Part shown: piece by piece, positions 52,155 to 63,754 of the stretch | How positions within the stretch are numbered: position 1 is the first letter of the stretch | How the letters are laid out: the number at the start of each line of letters is the position of its first letter | DNA from: Piezodorus guildinii | Lineage: Eukaryota; Arthropoda; Insecta; Hemiptera; Pentatomidae | DNA: 64,000 bases | NCBI GenBank assembly: GCA_023052935.1 | Contig: CM041292.1 | Location: 36,338,639 to 36,402,638 of the forward strand | Direction of reading: 5' to 3' | The notes under the pieces: generated by a model | What the model was told of the DNA's origin: nothing | The model's input: only the letters and a program-made list of their open reading frames with translations | Database searches by the model: none | Position numbers and translations under genes: made by a program

Positions 52155-52999
52155 GATAAAAATACGTGAAACTATTAAGGAATTAATTAAATTGAATTTA
52201 TATAGAAACATGTTTTTTATTAAAAAATCTATTATATTATTATCTAAAATAATCAGTTAGTTTCATGTTCATTTCATCACTCTCTATTAACTTTTAAAAG
52301 CTTTTGTATGAGATAATATTTTTTCAAAAATCTTTAGCTTTCCAATGGTACATGTATATTACTGCTCTTATGTTCAAAAACGAAAAATTGCATTAAAAAC
52401 ATATTTTTTCTGTTTTCTCCTTTAGTTGGGTATCGAATTTATTTAATTTTTATATTTACCTGTTTTTCATCAGCATTAACAAGATAATATAGTTATTTTT
52501 ATTGAATCTACAAAATTAAAGGTACTTTAGGGGAAGAAAATATTTTTTAAAAAAATTTAAAAAAAAATATAAAAAAATAATTAAAATATCGGCATTTAAG
52601 CCCTGTCAGACCATTTTAATCAGAATAAAACCTACATGATATTAAAGCCCATTAAATTATACATCGATATAGCAAGTTTAATCAAAATCGTGGGAACCGT
52701 TGAGAAAATCGAAAAAAAGTGCAAAATGCATGGTATAATGTGCCACTTCTGGTAAGCTCATTTTGATGAAAAAAGTTTTGTCACGTCTCGGGCGTATAGT
52801 TGTCTTAAATATGAAATTTCAGTTTCATAGGTCTTACCGTTTTCGCCCGGGAGTTACCACACACATACACACCTTTTTGCGTGATTTGGTTATTTGGACT
52901 CAGGGGACCCTAAAACGTGTATTTCCGTTGAAAATTGGAATTCGAAAATTTTCACGATCGCAATACTTCCCCTTACTATATATAGTAAGTGAAAGTAAA
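52155..52999 (+). mobile_element. Family-H repeat, slightly 5'-truncated
   Basis: Body from agataaaaatacgtgaaact to the 3' end tatatatagtaagtgaaagta. Closely similar to 44019-44899. The frames at 52763-53143 are shadows. Confidence 0.85.
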
Positions 53000-53114
53000 A
53001 ATAACGAATGTATTGTAAGAAGAGGAAATGTTGTTCCTCTAACGTACGTTTCTTTTTGTAGATTCAAAAAAATTAACCTCATCATCTTATTATTTATATC
53101 AATTATAATAATTG

Positions 53115-53545
53115 ATAAAAAAGTGACTGAATATGAAAGTTGAAAGAATCTGATATCTAACTAAAGAAGAAAAGAGCAAAAATATTTTTAAAAAATATAT
53201 AATTCTTGTTTTTGTAAACATAATACATTATGTTATCTACATAACTAACAATATAGATGTAATACAAAGTTAGAATGTTAAAAATTTCAAGAAAAATATC
53301 TGATATACAAGTTTATAAAAGTTAATGTAAATTGACGAACAGCGCTTAAACTTATTACTGATACTGATAACAATTTTATATTCTTGTATTATTTATTTAA
53401 TCTATAGTAAATCATATATTTCCAATAAAAATGAATAAAATTTTTATTTAAATTAAGTTTAAACTTTTAATCGTTCTTTATTTGATTTTAACAGTCTAGG
53501 TAAGTGATAGTCGTGTGTTGCACGTATCAGATTTTCGTAGTACAA
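53115..53545 (-). mobile_element. Family-H repeat, 5' half (minus)
   Basis: Ends ctaggtaagtgatagtcgtgtgttgc..cagatttt. The body is diverged. Confidence 0.65.
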
Positions 53546-53989
53546 ACGACATTTAAATTATTTGTATAGTTTTCTTACAAAAATATTAAAATTGCTCTTA
53601 AAAATGCGAGGGTGAGGCTGGGAGGGTAAAAGTCTCGCAAATAGCTATATATGTGTGATGAGTAGTCTTAAAATAACAGTAGATTAAATTGACACATGAA
53701 ACTTTGCAGACATCCGTCGGATTATCGGATCCGTTTTTAACGATTGGTATCCCTCAACCCGAATGACGAATTAAAAATCCGTTAGTCCTCCTTCCACTGT
53801 CCGCTCTTTTTCTCCAAAACTGCTGGACTATTTTTATTTTTTTATTTTTTATCGGCTCAAAAATACTAGTGCATTAGATCACAGACGTTGTTATGAGCCG
53901 ATTAGTTTTAAAATGTCGGCGCGATTAAAACTGATTTAATTTAAGTTATTTTTAGTTAAGATAGAGACAAAAATTTACTGAATTTTAAA
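53546..53989. other. Unassigned stretch
   Basis: No coding frame. The segment 53640-53900 looks like an old single-copy element remnant. Confidence 0.3.
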
Positions 53990-54195
53990 AACATTTTGTT
54001 GATATTTACAACTGTATTAACAAAAAAAAATAGATCAAGTAACTGTGATAGTTATATAATACAATGACATAATATACATGTAGAGAAGCTTCCAATTGGA
54101 AGCACTCTAAAAACATTCTAAACTAGAAGGTTCCGGGGCCATCTCCTTTTCAGGTGCCTCGGAGGATTATCAGGAATTGAAGAGGAAGAAAGTAT
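53990..54195 (-). pseudogene. Jockey LINE J1, 3' end only
   Basis: 3' UTR (tatttacaactgtattaac on the + strand) and the last codons (PRRLKR..WPRNLL region) up to gaagaggaag, then truncated. Confidence 0.8.
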
Positions 54196-54289
54196 TTTTT
54201 TTAAAAACAAAATATGAAAAAAATTATAAAAGGAAAAAAAAATGAAATCTTGCCATTATATATGCTTATAAATAAATAAATACCCAAAT

Positions 54290-54430
54290 CGGTTCCGAAA
54301 TAGCAGAGATCTAACGTTTTCAATTTATCAGTGGTAATAGGCAATTTTCCTTTGCATTATTTATTGCTTTTTATATTAGTTAATTGCCTATAACACAGTC
54401 ATATAAACAGTTATTTCCTAATATAGTTAT
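54290..54430 (-). repeat. Dispersed repeat R4 fragment
   Basis: tttattgctttttatattagttaattgccta is the complement of the 63830-63880 and 45510-45540 sequences. Confidence 0.5.
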
Positions 54431-55919
54431 TTGGAAAAAAACAAAAAAACAGTGTAATAATTGGCAGTGTTTTTTAAACGTCATTTATATTTATGAAGAT
54501 AAAGAGGTAATGGAAAGTTGTGAGATGTGTCTAATAGATTTTTTTCGTTTCACTTTCAACTTTGTAATATCAGACAGCAGCCAAAACGTTATCTGTAGAA
54601 GCTCCTTCAAGAAGATTGTAAGACAATGTAGGCCTACTACTGAAGGTGGCACAGAAAGATGTGAGGTCGTAACTTATGTCGCACCTCAGGCTGGTTAGAG
54701 GCATACTGAGGATCCAGCATTCCAGACTTCTACACCCAACTGGAGATGGAACTTCTACTGTAAATTGACATTATCGTCATAGATAATGATACTTCTAAAA
54801 TCGATAGAGAGTCTTGGATTCATATGTAAGAATTCGAACCGTTTCTAGACCTAGATTACCCTCAGATGCTAAGTTTTTCTTCAATTTTAGGGTGTCCACT
54901 TATAGGTGCTGAGTAAGCCGTAGGATGGTCAGCTGAAATATCATAATAAAAATTTCCTTTCCAAAGGAGTTATTCGGGTTGGACTGCAGTTAAGAAAACA
55001 AATAGCATTAGTGTATAATTCTAAATCAATCTATAATGGTGAACTTGTTCGAAGGTGCGGTCTTAAAGAAAAACACACTCGTAAGATAAACTAATAATTA
55101 TAAAAATATCGACATTTTTACAGCAAGTAAGAAAATGACTAGCTATTTTTGAAAAAAAAATAATCAAAGTAGGACTCTTTTCTTTTATAAACTTTTAACT
55201 TCCTAAAAGTCTCGTTTTTGTTAATTTTAAATTACTTCCTTCCCTATTTAGGTGATGGGTTGTGAAAAGAAAAAATATAAAGCGAATACTTATCATACTG
55301 TTAGAATTTGTTTTGATTTGAGTTTTTTTTTTTTTTTTTTTCATTAATATATGTCACTCAGATATGAAAGAAAATTATTTTAATAACATATAAAAATGTT
55401 TATATTTAAATTACTCTTTGAATAAGATGTATTACGAATAAATGATGATAGATGATCCAATTAACATCTACGATACGCGTATTGATTGGAGTTAGATGAC
55501 TCTAAATGTGGCATAACTTTAAAAAAAAAAGGTTTTGGTCCACATATCCAAATAAAGATTTTTTTTTTGTTGGAAATCCTATCAATTCCGGTAGACTGAT
55601 AAATACAGAGCGAATTCGATTTGCATATAACTCGACCTTAATACGGTCGATTAATAACCAAAATGTGGCCACATTCCACCACCTCGAAAGGCCCTGCATA
55701 AATCCCTGGGTAATCCGATCCCTTGCCCCCTATCGGGTCCGGTCCATCTCTCTCGGTCCACCCGTGAGGACCATCTGTAATCCCAGCGCTGCCCTTATGA
55801 AGACATCTCCTCTCTCCTCTTAGCCATTGTTTGTCCTCGAGGAAACCTAAACGTATATTATTAGTTGAAGATGGATATGTCATCCACGGAGAAATTATGC
55901 TTTGTTCCTTACATTCAGA
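54431..55919. other. Unassigned stretch with a possible foldback-family remnant
   Basis: 55040-55110 (ttcgaaggtgcggtcttaaa..acacactcg..aaatatcgacatt) weakly matches the arm of the 25649 foldback. A T run lies at 55323-55342. 55560-55860 is GC-richer and open on both strands without recognisable motifs; a retroelement fossil is possible but unproven. Confidence 0.3.
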
Positions 55920-55921
55920 AA

Positions 55922-56205
55922 TAGGTGCACGCAACACACGACTTTCACTTGCCTTCGCTGTTAAAAATCAATTTAAGAACTTGTGAATACATTTAAAGAT
56001 GAATTAAGGTATAAAAATTATATTAGACATTGCACTATAAAGATAGATATTCTTTTCTACGACAATCGTTTATCCGCTTTAAATGACTCTTCGTTAAATT
56101 ATAAAATTTTGCGTATAACATAATATTTATGTAAAATCATTAGCTTTTCAACGGTATAATATACATCTGTTTTACATGTACAGTATACTGTTTTTATATC
56201 TAAAA
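55922..56205 (+). mobile_element. Family-H 5' fragment
   Basis: aggtgcacgcaacacacgactttcacttgcc start, followed by another start at 56212. Confidence 0.7.
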
Positions 56206-56255
56206 AATCTGGTACGCGCAAGACATGACATTCACTCACCTATACCAGTACATAT

Positions 56256-56506
56256 AGAGATCCGTACTGTTTCTAAGCCCACGGCCGTCCAATAAAGTGA
56301 TTAAGCCGAGATCACACTCAGCCGCCAGGTTTTTGCCCCAATTTGGGTACCCAGTTTATCGAGGCTGGGTCTGCCCCAGGAGGGTCTCCATGCCCTAGTG
56401 TCGCCTCCGACTGAAATAACAGAATAAATAGTATTCTACCACAGCTGGGATACGAACCCAGGACATGGAGAACAGTAGACTTTATCCACTAGACCACGCC
56501 TCTCTC
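56256..56506 (-). mobile_element. SINE-C, second copy
   Basis: Matches 37378-37609 (agtacatatagag.tccgtactgtt; ctgaaataacagaataaata; ccactagaccacgcc). The 3' tail is shorter than in the first copy and no clear target duplication is seen. Confidence 0.85.
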
Positions 56507-57233
56507 AAAAATCAATTTAGGTTTTAAAATCAAAATCAATCAGTTTTAGATATAGTTAGAGGTGAAATATATAGGAAGGGAAAGTAAAAATGTTGAAGAA
56601 TTAATTAATTGAGTTTCGATAGAAATGTGTTTTATTTAATAATTTATTATATTATTTCCTACAAGAACCAGTTAGTATTATGAGATTTTCATTACTCTCC
56701 ATTAACTCATACAATGTTGTGTATTAGATAACATCTCTTCTGAAATTGTTAGCTTTCTAACAGTATATCATAAATCTATATTAATGTTCTTATGTATAAA
56801 GACACAAAAATTGCAAAAAAAATATTTGTTTGCACTTTTCTCTTTTAGTTGGATATCGAATTATTTCAGCATATATATTTACCAGTACTAAAACCTGAAG
56901 TGGTTAATTTTTTTTTAATTCATAAAGTTAAAGATACTTCAGAGGACAAATAAAAATTCGGCATTTAAGCTCTGTCAGCATATTCTAATTAGAAAGAAAT
57001 CTGTATGATATTAAATACATTGATATAGCCTGCAATGATGATAATTCTCCAATTGATTTTCTGAGTCATTGATATAGCCAGTTAAATCAAAATCTTTAAA
57101 GCCGTTTTTGATAATACCGTAAAAAAGTGTAAAATCCATTGCATATAATGGCTCCTCTGGTTCGCCGATTTTTTAAAAATAGTTTCTGCAACACCTCAAA
57201 TGTATACCCTTCAAAAATATGAATTCTCAGTTT

Positions 57234-57518
57234 GTTTGTTTTTTTGTTTAACGTCACTTTATGCTACGATGGCCAATCGGACGATGCTACAGTGGGAGTC
57301 CTAAATTTTGCCTATCCAGGTTTTATTAGGATAGGGATCTTTAACGAGTACCTGACATCGCACAGGATCGGGACCACCTTTTAACGTCCCCTCCGAAGGA
57401 CGGCGTAACTAAGGATTTTTTACTCCCATTAAAAAATCCTAGGACCACCTGCGGGTTTGAACCCGTGACCTTTGGCATGGGAGGCTGCTACGCTAGCCAC
57501 TCAGCTACAACTGATCCC
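57234..57518 (-). mobile_element. SINE-A, full length, 13-bp target duplication
   Basis: Near-consensus copy flanked by gaattctcagttt (57221-57233 and 57519-57531). It has intact A- and B-box-like strings on the minus strand (gtagctgagtggctagcg; gggttcaaaccc). One of the youngest SINE-A copies by appearance. Confidence 0.95.
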
Positions 57519-57698
57519 GAATTCTCAGTTTTATGCAAATCATCGCTTTTGTGCTAGACTTACCATTAACACTCACAGAGATATTTTTGCGAAACTTGGT
57601 CATTTAGACTCATGGGATCCTAAATCGTGTATTTCTGGAGTAAACTGCAAAATCTACATTGCCGCAATACTTTCCCATGGTAATTACTTTAAATAAAT

Positions 57699-57708
57699 AT
57701 ATATATTA

Positions 57709-57768
<60 letters not shown>
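57699..57768. repeat. (AT)n microsatellite
   Basis: Uninterrupted TA/AT alternation of about 70 bp between the family-H end and the next Jockey copy. Confidence 0.95.
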
Positions 57769-57772
<4 letters not shown>

Positions 57773-57774
57773 TA

Positions 57775-58345
57775 ATTTATTGAAATTTACAACTGTATTA
57801 GTAAATACATCAAGTAAATTGGCTCATAATATAGATAATATCCATGAAGAAAATATGCCCATTGGCAACACTACACTAGGTGATCTACACTAGAAGGTCT
57901 CGAGGCCATCTTCTCTACAGACGCCTCGGAGGATTGTCAGGAATGGTAGAGGAAGCAGTGATTGAAACTAGCGGGTTAATGTGGGAGTGGAGTTTGTCAT
58001 GGAAGGAATGATACCTCGTACGAGCCAAATCAGCAACAAATGGAACATTAAGGTGTTTATGGATGAGTTTGTTGGTGACTTAGTGAGAAGCATTGAGGAT
58101 TTTTCGAAGGATTTTGGATTGTAACGATTGAATACGGGTAGAATTTGATGGTTTAGTAGAGCCCCAAAGCTCATCTCCGTACGTCCAGATAGGCCTTATG
58201 ATGATAATATAGAGCATTTTGTAGTTAAGTGGAAGGTTAGAGCGTCTGTCCAGTAAGTGTTGAAGTAAGCAAAAGCGTTGAGCCGTTTCTTGTCGTTTCA
58301 GGCTTGTATGCGGATTAAATAAATATGATCTCATTCAAACTATTT
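57775..58345 (-). pseudogene. Jockey LINE J1, 5'-truncated
   Basis: Minus strand from right: SLKRQETAQRF, RRSNLPLNYK, RPIWTYGDELWGSTKPSN, QSLQSKILRKILNASH (58334-58080 frame). It continues after a frame break to the PPRRL..end and the 3' UTR (ttacaactgtatta on the + strand). 58440-58600 to the right may be a further diverged Jockey piece. Confidence 0.88.
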
Positions 58346-58577
58346 GCAGTCGGAAAGGGTTGAATAGATCCGTAGTATACATATATGTTTGTACCGACGG
58401 GTTCATGTTCTAAATCAGTAAAGGTAGATTTTGTGAATGATTTTTTTTAAATTTTCTGGTGCATTATCTAATACTGTGAGCACGTCCAAGTCCTTGTGGA
58501 GTAACTCATTTGTCACATAGTATAGTATGATCCACATAAAAGATTCATTGTAAAAATATTAGATTGTAAGGACTGAA

Positions 58578-58811
58578 TTATTTGTATGTTTCAGTTTTTG
58601 ACCTAGCATCTTTCAAGGACTCCAATAGTTTTATATAAGTTGCTTTAACCTGTGTTTTTCTTACATACCCATCATTGTTTTTTTTAAAACCCTTAAAATA
58701 AAAATGATCCCGTAACACTTCTTCGATGACTGATGTTCTTATCTCTGCGTAAATTAGCATATACAATCCGCATACCTTCTCCCATGTAACGCTTTTATTT
58801 TCTTTCAGCAT
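58578..58811 (-). CDS. Unrecognised 77-codon ORF with coding-like composition
   Basis: ATG at 58811. Contains KSVTWEKVCGLYMLIYAEIR and ends ESLKDARSKTETYK. The frame stays open about 8 codons upstream (PQKVAKI), behind a T-rich tract that could be an acceptor, so it may be a terminal exon. No domain recognised. Confidence 0.3.
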   Translation of the reverse strand: MLKENKSVTWEKVCGLYMLIYAEIRTSVIEEVLRDHFYFKGFKKNNDGYVRKTQVKATYIKLLESLKDARSKTETYK

Positions 58812-58861
58812 TCATTATTTTGGCTACTTTTTGGGGTGTGAAAAAAAAAAATCAGTTTGGA

Positions 58862-59511
58862 AAGGTGAACGTGATGAAGTAACTTCATTAAGTCTTAATT
58901 AAAAGATTATCATTAGCATATATCTGGTTTTTTTTTTGTTGGTTTTTTTAATACTTAACTCGCCAGTTACTGTTTCAACTTTAGTTGAATTAAATAAAAT
59001 GCATCTGAATATTTTAATAAACGTGTGTTGACTATAAATAAGATAAATCAAGCGATTATCGTAAAATGATATTATGGAAAAATAGTTTTACCAGCAGTGC
59101 TAGATGAGCGAAGGCATAAAGAATAAAATCTGCAGGGAGGTGTTTCAGTCTCTCAATAGAGGTCTCCGAATCCCCCAAAAAATAATATTTAAGACAACCT
59201 TCCTAAGAATACAGGAAATCGCTGCCACATGCAAGTGAATCCTGGTCACTAACTATTAAGCATAAAAACCAACCCTGTACAAGAAGATATTACTAAGAAA
59301 TTAACGTTCAATATACTATTATATAATACCTACTCAATTCTCATTCAACCTTATGGCGAGAGATTATGAAAATCTTAAAAATAGCTAAAAATGAGTTAAT
59401 TTAATATTAGCTTCAACTAAGACATTATGTTATCAGTCGCCCAGAAACCAACCTTTCATATATATTTTAAACTCCTAGGATCCTAAAAAGGCATCTGGAA
59501 GCTCCTGATTT
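58862..59511. other. Unassigned stretch
   Basis: No gene or family recognised. Confidence 0.35.
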
Positions 59512-60010
59512 TAGTAGTGGTATTATCACCCTATTAAATAAGTAGTATTACCCTAGTAGTGGTATTATTACCCTATTAAATAAGTAGTATTACCCTAGTA
59601 GTGGTATTATTACCCTATTAAATAAGTAGTATTACCCTAGTAGTGGGATTATTATCATTATTTTTTTTTTCTCTGGCCCGACAGGCCGTGTAGGCCCTTG
59701 GCCTCGTGGTGTAATCTTCTGGGAGAATATGCTCACGATTCACGATGAGATTTTATAGGGTAGGGTCATCACTCCTTATGCCTATTTTAGTGAGCGGCCA
59801 CGATTTGGCTGACGGGTCTCACACATACCCGTGGGAGAGGCTGTGAGTGAATCCCCATTCATTTATATCCTTATAAAAGCCCCGCCGGGACTGGGATTCG
59901 AACTCAGAACCTCTAGCATGAGAGACTAGCGCGCTAGCCACTCAACCACAGGCTCCCCCTAGTAGTGGTATTATTACCCTATTAAATAAGTAGTGGTAGT
60001 ATTACTCTAA
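59512..60010. repeat. 42-bp minisatellite interrupted by SINE-B
   Basis: The unit tagtagtggtattattaccc + tattaaataagtagtattaccc (42 bp) occurs three and a half times at 59512-59654, then again after the SINE at 59959-60010. The units are nearly identical. Confidence 0.95.
59655..59958 (-). mobile_element. SINE-B inside the minisatellite, 18-bp target duplication
   Basis: Full-length copy (head B box gagttcgaatccc on the minus strand, T-run tail at left). The duplicated minisatellite sequence ctagtagtgg(t/g)attatta lies at 59637-59654 and 59959-59976. Because the target is itself repetitive, the duplication length is an upper estimate. Confidence 0.9.
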
Positions 60011-61932
60011 AAAAAGACCTTAGGTGTATGAATGTACCCTCCCAATCTTACCTTATCTTAGAATACACTATAAAAGTCTATGTTTTTATTTTATTTATTT
60101 ATTATTATTTTTTATAATAATAATAAATTTATTATAATAGCTAATATTTGACATTCTTGTTTGTTAAAGCAACTTTGGTGACGTTATATTAGGATCTATC
60201 TTTTTTTTTTTTTTTTTACAGGACTGCGTTACTATTTCCTTTTCTTTTTTTTCCATTTTCATTCAAATAAAATTTCCTGATTCCAGATAAGCTTACATTT
60301 TATCTTTATCATCAATAATAACCGAGTTATCAGGGAATCACATCTCTAATAAGTTGTGGCTTGGCCATATAAGATGATTATTTTAATTTTTTTTTTGCAC
60401 TTTGTTCATCGCGTTGTATTCATCACCAATTTTTTTTCGTTTTTTCTCTATTTTCAATAATAACCAATTTTTGGTGTAATTACATCTATTATAAGCTGTT
60501 ACTTGATTATACATATTATTTATTTTTTATTTATTTTTTTTTTTTTTTATTATCGCGCTTTACTGATTCTAAAACTCTATACACACTTCTCTTTATCTTC
60601 AAAAATAACTGAGTTATAAGCGCATTTATGTAAAAAATTTCTTCTTTTTTTCTCTTCTTTTTTCTTCTTTTATTAATAAACAATAATGATGTTTTTTTTC
60701 TATATTCGAAAATAAAGTACTTACAAGCGTATTTATAAGCGAGATTTCAATTTTTTTTTTCATTTTTCCTTTTTTTTTTTTTTTTGTTTATCGCGCATCA
60801 CTGTCGCGCTTTACTGATTCTAATACTCTATACATACTTTTCTTTACCGTCAAAAATAACTGAGTTATGAGAGTTTTATGTGAAAAATATCAATTTTTTT
60901 TCTTTTCTTTTCTTTTTTTTTTTTTTGATCATCGTTTAATGGACAAGTATTTTTGTGACGAATTCAAAACAAAATGGTCCAGTAGTTTCCGAAAAACGCC
61001 GTGGACGGCGGATAAACGGATTTTTTTTTTTATTCGTTATTCGGCATCCACGCATCCTGAAACGTAAGCTCTCAAATTTTGAGCAGAAGTAATTTTTTTT
61101 TTTTTTTTTTGGACGATTACAAAGGTTGAATATTGAAAATAATAAACCAAAACAGCTATTATTTTTTTTTTCTATTTAAATCGTAGCCCTGCGTTATTTT
61201 CTGAACAACTCAATATATGCTCATTACTTTTAGGGTTCTTGATAGATTACTTTAATACTTGCAAATCGATGTTTTAAAATAGTTTATGTTGCTTGAATAT
61301 CAGATTGTTCACCTTTACAAATGCACATTATTAAATTAAGTAAAGTACTTATTTTATTTTAATAATAGGTACTATAAAATTTAGTAAACAGTCAGTTCTA
61401 TATTCACAATTCCTTCAAAACTAGGAACCACGAAGACATGGCGAGTTGTGCGAAGTGGTGTGGGGAGATGTTACAGGAAGCCGCAAGATAACACAGATAC
61501 TGAAGGATATCCTGGACTGAATCATTACATGATATTTTGATGCACTCCAAGTGATGAGGGCGAGAGCGGTCAGTAGGTCAGCCCGAAAGGAAAAAAAAAA
61601 CATTCTCTTAAATAACGTCATGGTTAATCCTTTCTTCATTAATAGTATTAATATCAATGATTCGAACTTACAAAGCCAAGTATTAGTGTTCAAAAAAATG
61701 AAAATTCTCTAATGGTAGATCAACTAAAAAAAATTTAGAGGCTACATTAGAAACTTTCACTTACTCTTTTACTCTTCATTAATGTTTAATTTTTTTAGAC
61801 AATACTGTTTAAAATAAAATTTTAACTATTACGTTTAGTTTCTTTTGAAGCTTCCAAAGCTTACCTGTTTTCATGAAATGATATTCTCATAAGCTATCTT
61901 TAGTTATTATAATCCATACCTGTCACTCTTAG
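60011..61932. other. T-rich low-complexity DNA, no gene
   Basis: 60050-61160 is dominated by runs of T (many of 10-20). Repeated phrases such as tcgcgctttactgattcta (60550, 60800) and aaaataactgag(t)tat (60605, 60850) show it is an old internally duplicated repeat. An R4-like piece lies at about 61030-61085. 61400-61600 is GC-richer without recognised coding. Confidence 0.5.
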
Positions 61933-61948
61933 CACAACCATAAGCAGA

Positions 61949-62072
61949 TGCACTTAACATGAGTAAAATAGCTAGCATGTCAGGAAGGAGGGCCAGTACC
62001 CAGGATCACCAAAATGTGAAGCGTTCTAAACAAGAAGATTCCCTTAACCAGCTCCTTTTCAACCTTATTCTG
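61949..62072 (+). CDS. Candidate coding exon of an unidentified host gene
   Basis: Open from ATG 61959 (MSKIASMSGRRASTQDHQNV, KRSKQEDSLNQLLFNLIL) to a strong donor CTG|GTGAGT at 62072/62073. The frame also stays open upstream to an AG at 61947-61948, so it may be internal (two-base entry phase) or the first coding exon. GC content and composition exceed the neighbourhood. The protein is not recognised. It is not in the same exon chain order as a gene beginning here if 46949 belongs to the same locus. Confidence 0.35.
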
Positions 62073-62279
62073 GTGAGTTCTGTCTGTTGTCGCCATCTCT
62101 TGAATCAATATGTGATAAAATCAGTGAAGATTGCCATGGAATCTCATCTATGAAGTATGTATTTTTTTTTATTTTGAGGGTTTTTGACGGTTCCAAATAT
62201 TTGAGATGATTATGTTTATACCTGCTTTAAAAGGTAATCATAAATCTTCAATCGTTGTCAAATTTTTAGTTTGGATCGT

Positions 62280-62800
62280 TTGTGAAGAATAGAATACAAA
62301 AGCCTTAGTCTTCTCTTTGGAGATAAGCCTTTCTGTTCCACGTGTGGGCCCTAAGTCATTCTTCTGTCAAAAGTGAGTCCTAAGTAATTAACTGTGTTAG
62401 TCTGTGGAATGGATTCATTATCCATGTAAACTGGAGGACAGGTATCTTGCCTGAGAGAGTGCTGAGATTTGTCATTGTTCAGTTTTATTTTCCATTGTTT
62501 GAAATAGTCCTGTTTCTGTAGTAAATAACAATAGAGAACCATTGGAGCCTGAGTAAGATCTATAATGATGTCTATAAGCTAGCATTTTGTTTTAACAGAC
62601 TGGTATATCATGTGTAAATATAAATTATAGCAACGGTGGAAGATTTGACCCTTGAGGTACACATCACGGCTTGATTGGTTTGGTAGAAGAGACCCTCGAT
62701 TCCTGTCGGACAAAAAATTATCTGTCGGTCAGAAATGGCAGGAGGAAGAGATTGATAGTCGATAGAAGAAAAGATTAGAGTTTTAAAAGTAGATCAAAAT
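62280..62800 (-). pseudogene. Jockey-like LINE fragment (further lineage)
   Basis: Frame 62542-62351: QWKIKLNNDKSQHSL, then NTVNYLGLTFDRRMT, the stretch following the RT YADD box in Jockey-type elements (KxNxxKS..YLGxxxDxRLTW). Upstream (to about 62800) the palm region is too degraded to read reliably. Confidence 0.65.
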
Positions 62801-62984
62801 TAACTAATTATTTTTTGTAGATTCATCATTATTGATCATACTAAAATTTTCTATATATTTCTAAATTTAGTATGATTGGCTGAATATCTGTTCAGTTGAT
62901 TGCTAAAATGAAAACATCGTATATTGCAGAAGTGGTATTTATTTTATTTTATTTTTTTAATGAATATAAATTTACATACTGCAG

Positions 62985-63455
62985 GGCGCTACAGTCTTAC
63001 AAGGACCAGAGCCTCCTCAAGGACTTCAAGCCAGTCATTCCTGTCTTTGGCTCATGTCCCCCATCTCCTTACTCTAAGCAACTTGAGGTCCTCCTCGACG
63101 TCATCCAACCATCCCACTCTTGGTCTTCCTCTGTATCCTTTTCCTTCAATTTTTCCAACAGTATTTGTCTCGGAAACATAGTTTCCGGCTTCCTTTTTAT
63201 ATGTCCGAGCCATCTGAGGCGGGGTTTTTTTCACAAACGATACCAGTTTTGGTGTCCTATAAATTGTACGTAGCTCACTATTCTTTCATAGTCGCCAAGT
63301 GCCATGTTCTTTTATTGGCCGAAATATCTTCCTGAGTATTTTCCTCTTCTAGATATTGAGCCTCATTTCGCTTTCATACGTCAATACCCAGGATTCACTG
63401 CCATAAGTAACTGTGGGTCTCAGAATGGTTTCATATATCATTAGTTTTGCATTTC
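62985..63455 (-). pseudogene. RTE-like LINE, C-terminal part
   Basis: Minus strand: LMIYETILRPTVTYGSESWV, RKILRKIF, frame break, then RTIYRTPKLVSFVKK, KGYRGRPRVGWLDDVEEDLK, LLRVRRW, a stop, then AKDRNDWLEVLEEA. The GRPRxxWLDDVxxDLxxL..W..xAxDRxxW ending is characteristic of RTE-type and related LINE proteins. Multiple stops and frame shifts. Confidence 0.75.
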
Positions 63456-63750
63456 TTGACATAGGTTTGAGTGAGAATGGAGTATGTCGTACAAGATATT
63501 ATACCGAAATGTGGCAAAATCAGCCGCATAGGGATATTAAAGTCACCATGGATGGGTTTTTCCCTAAACAACTAAGTAACAATGATAATTATAAGGAACA
63601 GATACGAGAGGAATTCGGTGGTTTAGCAGAGCCATAAAGCTCAACTCCGTAGGTCAAGATTGGCATTATGTTAGTCATGTTAGTTTATAGTTTAACAGAA
63701 GGTTTGAGTGTTTGTCTTGTAAAAGTTGAAGTAGCTGAAACCGGGAAGCA
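63456..63750 (-). pseudogene. Jockey-like LINE fragment
   Basis: The + strand 'gaggaattcggtggtttagcagagccataaagctcaactccgta' is the complement of the Jockey YGVELYGSAKPPNSS-type region seen in J1 copies; 'taaacaactaagtaac' and flanks are diverged. Confidence 0.6.
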
Positions 63751-63754
63751 GAAG

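Larger units (their letters stand above)
56212..57690 (+). mobile_element. Family-H repeat carrying two SINE insertions
   Basis: Starts tctggtacgcgcaagacatg, is split by SINE-C (56256-56506) and SINE-A (57234-57518), and ends about 57690 (tgccgcaatactttccca). Nested order: family H first, SINEs later. Confidence 0.8.

Noticed and set aside
52763..53143. 126-codon ORF
   Set aside because: Family-H 3' end; not open in sister copies.
55506..55937. Overlapping 105- and 99-codon ORFs on opposite strands as a gene
   Set aside because: GC-richer but without recognisable motifs; a weak GPFEV string recalled an integrase tail, which is too little to call.
62896..63335. Plus-strand Ser/Phe-rich ORFs
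   Set aside because: Antisense shadows of the RTE-like C-terminal fragment on the minus strand.
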